From Sulfurimonas sp. (lineage in GTDB: Bacteria; Campylobacterota; Campylobacteria; Campylobacterales; Sulfurimonadaceae), in assembly GCA_021157665.1 (NCBI GenBank), contig JAGGWE010000025.1, positions 1 through 11,261 of the forward strand: 11,261 bases of DNA. The letters run 5' to 3'. The notes beneath the pieces were generated by a model, which saw only the letters and a program-made list of their open reading frames with translations, did not search any database and was not told the origin of the DNA. Positions 1 through 6,133 of the stretch are shown here, one piece after another; within the stretch, counting starts at the first letter, position 1; the number at the start of each line of letters is the position of its first letter. A program made the translations under genes and the position numbers.

Positions 1-2
1 GT

Positions 3-152
3 ATTTATAAAATTATGAAAGATGGATTAAAGATAGATTATCATTTTTATAATCATAATGATATTTATATAACAAGTTTTAGATTAGATAAAATGAGTTG
101 TCAAAAAGAGAATTTAGCTTTAAATAGTATAAAGATGAAATATAATTATTAA
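3..152 (+). CDS. 3' end of an unrecognised protein gene, cut by the left edge
   Basis: A plus-strand frame is open from the left edge to a TAA at 150-152 and gives 49 residues. There is an in-frame ATG at 15, but nothing resembling a Shine-Dalgarno sequence precedes it, so this is more likely the tail of a longer protein than a complete small gene. The tail is rich in Lys, Asn, Tyr and Ile, with one Cys, no membrane segment and no motif I recognise. It ends just before a strong hairpin and converges on serA, as expected for a real gene end. The codons are AT-rich like the neighbours. No function can be proposed from this fragment. It could also be a chance open frame in AT-rich DNA, since 150 bases is short. 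Confidence 0.5.
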   Translation: MYKIMKDGLKIDYHFYNHNDIYITSFRLDKMSCQKENLALNSIKMKYNY

Positions 153-160
153 ATAAATCA

Positions 161-183
161 GTTTCCAAGTAACCCTTGGAAAC
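161..183. terminator. Bidirectional hairpin terminator between the left-edge gene and serA
   Basis: GTTTCCAAG (161-169) and CTTGGAAAC (175-183) form a perfect 9-bp stem with a 5-nt loop. AT-rich sequence flanks both sides. On the plus strand a T run follows at about 197-201, and on the minus strand the hairpin is followed by T-rich sequence. It lies between the stops of two convergent genes, so it probably ends transcripts from both. The minus-strand U tract is interrupted, so termination of the serA transcript may be less sharp. Confidence 0.7.
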
Positions 184-191
184 TATATAAA

Positions 192-1781
192 TTAAATTTT
201 TACATAATTAACACTAATACAAGCATCAAGTGATGCTAGTTCGTTAAGAGTTATTTCATCAACAATATCATCAACTAAGATAACTGCTAATGCTTGAGAC
301 TCTGAATTTCTTGCTAATGAAAAATCTGCAATATTTACATTATGCTTTGCTAAAGTTGAGCCAATATTTCCAATAACACCTGGAACATCACTATTTTTAA
401 ATAAAATCATATCACCTTTAAGTGGTACTTCTATATCAAAACCATCAATTGCAACAATTCTCTTAACACCATCATCAAAAATAGTTGCAGAAACACTTGT
501 TGTTCCCTCTGCCGTTGTTAATTTTATAGTAATTAAATTTTTAAATACAGATGAATCAACTAATGCTTCAGATTCTATTTTAATACCTTTTTCTTTCGCT
601 ACAAATTCTGCATTTACATAATTTATAGTATCATCACTATTTTGGCTCATCGCGCCAACTGCTACAAAAGTTGAAAGAGAATCAACATAAGAAGCTATCT
701 CACCATGACCACTAACTTTTATAGCTATGATTTGTGATTTATTCATTTGTGATTCTAAAAAACCTATTTTTTGTCCCATCTCTAAAAATGGTTTAACAAA
801 TGATGGTATTTTAGATTCATCTATAGGTAAATTCATGGCATGTGGATATGCTATCCCTTTTGCAGCTTCTATCGCATTTTGTGCAGCTTGAGTACCAATG
901 TTATACTGAGATTCAAAAGTATTTGCACCTAAGTGAGGTGAAACACAAATATTATCTAAATCTAATAATAGATTATCAGTTGCTGGTTCTTTGTTAAATA
1001 CATCAATACCTGCAAAACGAATTTTCTTAGATTTAAGACCATTAAAAAGTGCTTCTTCGTTATAAAGACCACCTCTAGCACAGTTGATTAAAACTACACC
1101 ATCTTTCATCTTAGCAATCTCTTTTTCACCAATTATATTAAGAGTTTCTTGATTTTTTGGAGTATGAATTGTAATAATGTCACATGCCAAAATATCTTCA
1201 AAATTTTTAGTATATGTCATATCTAAATCAGTAACTTTACTAGGATGAATATAAGGATCATAAGCAACAATATCCATCTCAAAAGATTGAGCTCTCTTTG
1301 CAACTCTTGAACCAATGTTACCAAAACCAATAACACCAAGTTTTTTTCCTTTCATCTCATATCCGTACCACTTTTCTCTTTTCCAAATCCTTTGGTTTTT
1401 AAGATGATCGTGTGAATATGGAAACATTCTCATACATGAAAGCATATGTGTCATAGTAAGTTCAACTGCTGCGATAGTATTTGCAGTTGGTACATTCATA
1501 ACAATAATACCCTCTTTTGAACATCCTGGAATATCTACATTGTCAACACCAACACCAGCACGAACAATAGCTTTCATATTTTTGGCATGTGCGATAAAAT
1601 TAGCATCAACATCTGTAGAACTTCTAGTAATTGCTACATCAGCAGTTGGAATAATTTTTTCAACTAACTCTTTCTTATCAACATCTGCTGCCATGATAAA
1701 ATTAATATTTTTATCTTCTTCTAGCATTTTTAATCCAGCTTCATGGATATGGTCACAAACTACAACTGTATATTTTTGCAT
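192..1781 (-). CDS. serA: D-3-phosphoglycerate dehydrogenase, long ACT-domain form
   Basis: This cytosolic enzyme oxidises 3-phosphoglycerate to 3-phosphohydroxypyruvate with NAD+, the first step of serine synthesis. The protein is 529 residues. The split substrate domain (about 1-98 and 290-320) encloses a Rossmann domain carrying GFGNIG at 152-157, with the NAD-ribose acidic residue Asp175 in AYDPY. The catalytic set is visible: Arg236 (NCARGG), Glu265 (NKEP) and His283 (SPHLGA). An intervening ASB-type domain (about 325-450) and a C-terminal ACT domain (about 457-529) make this the long form; the ACT domain could sense serine, but I cannot see whether feedback control is retained. The ATG at 1781 overlaps the upstream stop in a TAATG, and GAGG lies 7 nt ahead, so translation is probably coupled to the small membrane protein. 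It is the last gene of the minus-strand block. Confidence 0.96.
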   Translation of the reverse strand: MQKYTVVVCDHIHEAGLKMLEEDKNINFIMAADVDKKELVEKIIPTADVAITRSSTDVDANFIAHAKNMKAIVRAGVGVDNVDIPGCSKEGIIVMNVPTANTIAAVELTMTHMLSCMRMFPYSHDHLKNQRIWKREKWYGYEMKGKKLGVIGFGNIGSRVAKRAQSFEMDIVAYDPYIHPSKVTDLDMTYTKNFEDILACDIITIHTPKNQETLNIIGEKEIAKMKDGVVLINCARGGLYNEEALFNGLKSKKIRFAGIDVFNKEPATDNLLLDLDNICVSPHLGANTFESQYNIGTQAAQNAIEAAKGIAYPHAMNLPIDESKIPSFVKPFLEMGQKIGFLESQMNKSQIIAIKVSGHGEIASYVDSLSTFVAVGAMSQNSDDTINYVNAEFVAKEKGIKIESEALVDSSVFKNLITIKLTTAEGTTSVSATIFDDGVKRIVAIDGFDIEVPLKGDMILFKNSDVPGVIGNIGSTLAKHNVNIADFSLARNSESQALAVILVDDIVDEITLNELASLDACISVNYVKI

Positions 1782-2260
1782 TAATCTTCCTCTTTATACG
1801 ACTCTATATTTGCCGAAATTTGATAATTTTTAAGTACTTTGACTAAAGAATTTAGTCTATCTATATTTTTAGAAAAAATAAGTAACTCTACACCACCCTT
1901 ATCTTTTTTTAGAAAATACTTTAACTGATGTTGCTTTAACTCTTCTTTTAAGCAAAATAGTTGGTATGGATCTAAATGGGGAGCAGATAATTTATATGTT
2001 ATAGTCTTAGTTATTTTTTCATCTAAATCAACTTTAATATAAACCTCATTAACAGGATAAAAATATCCAAGCCTTTGTGTTTTAGAAAAATGATTTAACC
2101 ATACTTTCTCTGGTTCTTTCTGAATAACTTCACTTTTTAGAGATAATGGTTTTTCATCTATAAATTCATTTTCAGAATTTATAGAGATAAGAAAAAAGAC
2201 AATAAAAATAGCCACCCCAACCCCAATGAGGGGAGTAAGCCATTTTAATATCTTTTGCAT
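1781..2260 (-). CDS. Conserved hypothetical protein with N-terminal membrane anchor
   Basis: This is a 159-residue protein that I do not recognise as a named family. A short Lys-containing N-terminus is followed by one hydrophobic segment (about 8-27) and no cleavage site that stands out, so a single-pass anchor with the rest in the periplasm is likely. Residues about 30-65 look like a polar linker. Residues about 84-155 can be read as strand-helix-strand-strand-helix-strand, ending in an Asn/Ile-rich strand, which resembles a SPOR-like peptidoglycan-binding fold; this is inference from pattern only. The gene sits 13 nt after rpsA and shares a TAATG with serA. I recall an uncharacterised gene at the same place in H. 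pylori (HP0398) and C. jejuni (Cj0892c). The Shine-Dalgarno is weak: AATAAGTAAATATAA precedes the ATG. Expression may depend on read-through and coupling from rpsA. Confidence 0.85.
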   Translation of the reverse strand: MQKILKWLTPLIGVGVAIFIVFFLISINSENEFIDEKPLSLKSEVIQKEPEKVWLNHFSKTQRLGYFYPVNEVYIKVDLDEKITKTITYKLSAPHLDPYQLFCLKEELKQHQLKYFLKKDKGGVELLIFSKNIDRLNSLVKVLKNYQISANIESYKEED

Positions 2261-2273
2261 TTATATTTACTTA

Positions 2274-3932
2274 TTAATTTCTGATTTTATCTTTAATTAA
2301 ATCACCTAAAGAGTGAGATGTATCATCATTAATCTCATCAAGAAGTGCTTGATTTTTAATATAATCTAATTTTTTAACAGATAAACGAATACGATCTCTT
2401 TTCGTATCAATTACAGCGATGGCAGCTTCAATCTCTTGACCAGCTTCTAACTCTTCTTTTATAAGTGGAGTTAAATCTTCATCACGAATAAGTGCATCAA
2501 CACCATCTTCTAAAGATACAAATACACCGAAATCTTTAATATCACGGATAGTACCAGTTACAACAGAATTTGCTTTATGAGTTAAAGCAAATTTATCAAT
2601 AGGAGACTCTAAAAGAGTTTTTCTATTTAGAGATATTTTTTGATCTTCAGCATTGATTTTAGCAATTTTAACTTCAATCTCTTCGCCAGATTTTAAAACT
2701 TCTTTACATTTTGTGCTTTTATCCCAAGAAATATCTTGATTATGTAAAAGACCTTCAACACCAGCGATGCGAACAAATGCACCAAAATCAGTAAGTGAAG
2801 TAATTGTACCAGTCACAATATCGCCCTCATTGTAGTTCTTTAAGAACTCATCAAATGGTTTTGGTAATAATCTTTTAAGAGATACACGAAGTTTATGTGT
2901 AGTAGAATTGATTTCGATAACTTCAACATCAATCTCTTCACCAACAGTTAAATAATCATTAGGATTTTTAACATTTTTGTTCCAAGTGATTTCTGAAATA
3001 TGTAAGAAACCTTCTATATCATTTCCTAAATCAACAAATACACCGTATGCCTCAATGTTTGAAACAGTTACAGTGATAGTATCACCTTCATCTAATTCAG
3101 ACTCAACTTCAGCCCATGGATCTGGTTGAACAGCTTTGATTGAAAGAGAAAGATGTCTTTTATCTTTATCATAAGAGATAGCTTTAACAGTTACAACATC
3201 ACCCTCTTTATAAAGTTTAGATGGATTAACTGGACCTTTATAGCTGATTTCATTATAGTGAACTAAACCATCAACACCACCAACATCTACGAACATACCG
3301 TAGCTAGTGATTTTTTTGATTGTACCTTCAACGATAACATCATCTGCCATTAATTGATCAATAATCTCTTTTTTCTTTTTACGCTCTTCATTAAAAAGTT
3401 TACGACGAGAAACAATGATTGAATTCTCAGTCTCATCTATTTTAACAACTTGTGCTTTTATTTTACGACCTACAACATCATCAGTATCTTTAAATGCTGC
3501 TAATGAACGAGGCATAAAGAAAGAAACTGTATCAGCTTCTACTACATAACCACCACGATTTTTCTTAGTGATAATACCTTCAATAACTAAATCTTCAAAG
3601 TCATCTTTATTTGCATTGATAAAATCAATAGTCTTTTGCTGCTCTAAAACTTTCTTGTAAGATATCTTAGGACGCTCATTGTAGTATCCCATTAACATTA
3701 CATTTATCTTATCACCAGTTTTAAATGCAAGTTCACCATCTACAGTAATCTCATCTAAACTAATAATACCTTCAAGCTTATCGCCAACACCAACTAATGC
3801 TCTGTTTTCATCTGCTTGAATCTCAACAATCTCACCCTCAACTATACGGTTACTTTCTTGTTTCTTCTCGCTTGCTGCAAACATCTCTGCAAAATTTTCT
3901 TCTTCTTCAAATGATTCGTTATCGAACGCCAT
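2274..3932 (-). CDS. rpsA: 30S ribosomal protein S1 with six S1 domains
   Basis: S1 binds mRNA on the small ribosomal subunit and helps start translation on structured or weakly signalled messages. The 552 residues match the usual six-domain length of about 555. OB-fold S1 repeats are visible at about 27-95, 113-180, 198-268, 281-355, 367-439 and 453-522. Domains 3 to 6 show the typical signature GTI..(Y/F)G.FV(D)(V/L)...(EG)(L/F)LH, for example YGMFVDVGGVDGLVH in domain 3 and FGAFVRIAGVEGLLH in domain 5. Domains 1 and 2 are more divergent, as expected for the ribosome-docking repeats. The N-terminus (1-26) is acidic. The ATG at 3932 has AGAGGA 6 nt upstream. A TATAAT box at 3964-3969 in the 81-bp gap after ispH suggests an independent promoter. 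The membrane protein and serA follow closely and probably share its transcript. Confidence 0.97.
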   Translation of the reverse strand: MAFDNESFEEEENFAEMFAASEKKQESNRIVEGEIVEIQADENRALVGVGDKLEGIISLDEITVDGELAFKTGDKINVMLMGYYNERPKISYKKVLEQQKTIDFINANKDDFEDLVIEGIITKKNRGGYVVEADTVSFFMPRSLAAFKDTDDVVGRKIKAQVVKIDETENSIIVSRRKLFNEERKKKKEIIDQLMADDVIVEGTIKKITSYGMFVDVGGVDGLVHYNEISYKGPVNPSKLYKEGDVVTVKAISYDKDKRHLSLSIKAVQPDPWAEVESELDEGDTITVTVSNIEAYGVFVDLGNDIEGFLHISEITWNKNVKNPNDYLTVGEEIDVEVIEINSTTHKLRVSLKRLLPKPFDEFLKNYNEGDIVTGTITSLTDFGAFVRIAGVEGLLHNQDISWDKSTKCKEVLKSGEEIEVKIAKINAEDQKISLNRKTLLESPIDKFALTHKANSVVTGTIRDIKDFGVFVSLEDGVDALIRDEDLTPLIKEELEAGQEIEAAIAVIDTKRDRIRLSVKKLDYIKNQALLDEINDDTSHSLGDLIKDKIRN

Positions 3933-3963
3933 TACCTATCCTCTGTTACATAAAAATTTCGTG

Positions 3964-3969
3964 ATTATA
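3964..3969 (-). promoter_or_regulatory. Predicted -10 box of the rpsA promoter
   Basis: The minus strand reads TATAAT here, a perfect sigma-70 -10 hexamer, 31 nt upstream of the rpsA ATG. No TTGACA-like -35 is visible at the usual distance; the upstream DNA is AT-rich instead, which is normal for Campylobacterota promoters. The predicted transcript would start near 3957 and carry a leader of about 25 nt. The call is supported by this being the only sizeable gap inside an otherwise overlapping gene block. Confidence 0.6.
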
Positions 3970-4002
3970 CCTAACTATTGATTATTTTTATATTAAATAG
4001 GT

Positions 4003-4030
4003 AAAAAAAGAGATTATTTCACATTCTCTT
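4003..4030 (-). terminator. Weak hairpin plus T run at the end of ispH
   Basis: On the minus strand AAGAGA (4030-4025) can pair with TCTCTT (4013-4008) across an 11-nt loop, followed directly by further Ts to 4003. The stem is only 6 bp, AT-rich, and overlaps the ispH stop codon. At best it is a partial terminator allowing read-through into rpsA. It is listed because it falls where a transcription boundary is expected, just before the rpsA promoter. Confidence 0.25.
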
Positions 4031-4844
4031 GGATTGAATTAATAACATTTTGTATAATCCAATCAGGTGTAGATGCTCCTGCACTTATTCCACAGAAGTT
4101 TTTATCTTTAAACCAAGAGTAGTCTATATCATTTTCATCTTCTATATGATAAGAATCTTGACAATCATCATTTGAGATACTAAAAAGTTGTTTAGTATTT
4201 GAAGAGTTTTTCCCACCGATTATTATCATAATATCAGCTTGACTTGAAATTTTTCTCACAGCTTCTTGGTTCTCAAAAGTTGCATTACATATAGTATTAA
4301 AAACTCTAACCTCTTTATGACGAGGGATTAAATAGTTGGCAATTTCCATATAATCTTCAACTCTTCTAGTTGTTTGAGCAACAAGTGCAATTTTTTCTTT
4401 AAACTTCATATTTTTAAGTTCATCAGCACTTGTTACAACTCTAGCACCATGTTCTGCATAACTCTTAACACCTTTGATCTCAGGATGAGATTCATCACCA
4501 AAAATTATGATGTCATATCCCTCTTCACTCATTTTTTGACAAATTTTTTGTGGTTTTCTTACATATGGACAAGTAGCATCTACGACATTAACTTTATTGT
4601 CTTTTAACTCTTTTAGTTCATTTTTTGGTATTCCGTGAGTTCTTACAATAGCTTTGTCACCAGCATTAAATGTTTTATAGTCCTCAGTTAAACCAACTTT
4701 AAAATCTTGTTCAAGTCTGCTAATCTCTTTAGAGTTATGAATAAGTGGTCCATAAGTTGAAGAGTTTTTGTTCTCCTCTGCAATTTTAATAGCTCTTTTT
4801 ACACCAAAACAAAAACCGTAACTCTCTGCAAGTTGAATTATCAT
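4014..4844 (-). CDS. ispH: 4-hydroxy-3-methylbut-2-enyl diphosphate reductase
   Basis: IspH (LytB) is the cytosolic iron-sulfur enzyme that reduces HMBPP to IPP and DMAPP, the last step of the MEP isoprenoid pathway. The 276 residues are compact but within family range (E. coli about 316). The three cluster-binding cysteines are present: Cys12 (GFCFGV), Cys92 (DATCPYV) and Cys186 (NTICNAT). Substrate-binding and proton-relay residues are visible: His36, His70 (RTHG), His120 and Glu122 (ESHPE), Gln157-Thr159 (QTT), SSNT at 214-217 and SAGAS at 254-258. The ATG at 4844 shares a TAATG with the aroA stop, and GGAG lies 8 nt upstream within aroA, so coupled translation is likely. It is the last of the pheST-aroA-ispH group before a probable new promoter for rpsA. 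Confidence 0.97.
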   Translation of the reverse strand: MIIQLAESYGFCFGVKRAIKIAEENKNSSTYGPLIHNSKEISRLEQDFKVGLTEDYKTFNAGDKAIVRTHGIPKNELKELKDNKVNVVDATCPYVRKPQKICQKMSEEGYDIIIFGDESHPEIKGVKSYAEHGARVVTSADELKNMKFKEKIALVAQTTRRVEDYMEIANYLIPRHKEVRVFNTICNATFENQEAVRKISSQADIMIIIGGKNSSNTKQLFSISNDDCQDSYHIEDENDIDYSWFKDKNFCGISAGASTPDWIIQNVINSIQENVK

Positions 4845-6133
4845 TAGTTAAACTCCACTTTTGTAATTTTCTGTAAAAGTTCAAAAAAGTTTGGAAAAGA
4901 GGTATTTATACAATCTAAGTCAGTAACTTCCATCCCACATCTAAGCCCAGCAATGATAAAACTCATAGCAATTCTGTGATCACCATCACTATCTACAGTT
5001 GCACTATTTAAAGTTCCACCTGTAACTGTGTAACCATCTTCATACTCAGTAGTTTCAATTCCACATGCCGTAAGTCCCTCAACAACAGTTGAGATTCTAT
5101 CTGATTCTTTTACACGAAGTTCCTCTGCATTTTTAACTACACTAACACCTTCAGCACATGCAAAAGCGATAGATAAAGCAGGAAGTTCATCAATTAGCCA
5201 TGAGATATTATCATCAACTGTAATCGCTTTAAGTGGAGCATATTTAACTGTAATATCTCCAATAGGCTCGTACTTATCATCAGTCATCTCATAAGTGATG
5301 TTAGCACCCATTCTCTCTAGTGCTTTAAATGCCTCGATACGAGTTTCATTTAAAGTTACACCTTGAAGAGTTATCTTGGCATGTGGAGTAATAGCCGCTG
5401 CAACTGCAAAAAAGAAAGCAGATGATGGGTCAGCTGGAACTCTGATAATTAAAGGTGAAAGTAACTCTTTCATAGGTGCAATAGTAGTTTTTAATCCATC
5501 TACTTGTATATCAGCACCCATCCCTTTTAACATTCTTTCTGTGTGATCACGAGATTTTTCAGGCTCAGTATAAGTACAAACTCCATCAGCTCGAAGAGCT
5601 GCTAAAATCATACATGACTTTACTTGTGCAGATGCTATTTTACTATCATAGTTAAAAGCTTTTAATGATGCCCCACGAATACTAATAGGTGCTAAGTTAC
5701 CATCGTCTCTAGCATCAAGTTTCGCACCAATATCACGCAATGGTTGTGTTACTCTTTTCATCGGACGAGAACGAAGATATTTATCTCCAGTTAGAATAAA
5801 GTGACCGTTTGCAGAACTTAAAAAACCACAAAAAAGACGCATACCAGTTCCAGAGTTTCCACAATCAAGAATCTCAAAACTCTCTTTTATACCATCTGAA
5901 GTGATTTTAATAACTTCACCATCATCTTCGATAATAGCACCAAGATTTCTTACAATTTCTAAAGAATTTAAAGTATCTTCTGCTCTTAAAAAGTTTCTTA
6001 TCTCGCTTGTTCCACATGCCAACATAGAGAACATTGCAGAACGGTGAGAGATAGATTTATCTGGAGCGATAGAAGAGATTTCTAGTGAAAACTCTTCACA
6101 AGGTTTTATAGTTACACTAGTCACGAAGTCCAA
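4844..6133 (-). CDS. aroA: 3-phosphoshikimate 1-carboxyvinyltransferase (EPSP synthase)
   Basis: AroA joins shikimate 3-phosphate and phosphoenolpyruvate to make EPSP, the step before chorismate in aromatic amino acid synthesis. The length is 429 residues from this start. Active-site motifs are complete: DKSISHR (25-31; Lys26, Ser27, Arg31), GNSGTGMR (92-99), RPMKR (123-127), SAQVKS (168-173), catalytic Asp315 in LIDELPA, ELRVKESDR (338-346, with Glu343) and GDHRIAMS (384-391). The pattern, especially RVKESDR, TSFP.F and Leu100 after GNSGT..R, is closer to class II EPSP synthases than to E. coli AroA. The start is uncertain: this coordinate uses a TTG overlapping pheT by 17 nt with a poor Shine-Dalgarno. 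A GTG at 6122-6124 gives a protein three residues shorter, overlaps pheT by 8 nt and has AGGGA upstream. The function does not depend on the choice. Confidence 0.95.
   Translation of the reverse strand: MDFVTSVTIKPCEEFSLEISSIAPDKSISHRSAMFSMLACGTSEIRNFLRAEDTLNSLEIVRNLGAIIEDDGEVIKITSDGIKESFEILDCGNSGTGMRLFCGFLSSANGHFILTGDKYLRSRPMKRVTQPLRDIGAKLDARDDGNLAPISIRGASLKAFNYDSKIASAQVKSCMILAALRADGVCTYTEPEKSRDHTERMLKGMGADIQVDGLKTTIAPMKELLSPLIIRVPADPSSAFFFAVAAAITPHAKITLQGVTLNETRIEAFKALERMGANITYEMTDDKYEPIGDITVKYAPLKAITVDDNISWLIDELPALSIAFACAEGVSVVKNAEELRVKESDRISTVVEGLTACGIETTEYEDGYTVTGGTLNSATVDSDGDHRIAMSFIIAGLRCGMEVTDLDCINTSFPNFFELLQKITKVEFN

Noticed and set aside
1540..1833. 97-codon plus-strand open frame opposite the serA 5' end
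   Set aside because: It lies antisense to the strongly conserved NAD-dehydrogenase N-terminus, lacks a convincing ribosome site and resembles no known protein; it is a shadow of serA codon usage.
2274..3932. Internal repeats in rpsA as a possible repeat protein or array
   Set aside because: They are the six homologous S1 domains normal for this ribosomal protein.
4374..4607. 77-codon plus-strand open frame inside ispH
   Set aside because: It is antisense to conserved IspH sequence including the second cluster cysteine, with low-complexity Phe/Ile/Ser content typical of a shadow frame.
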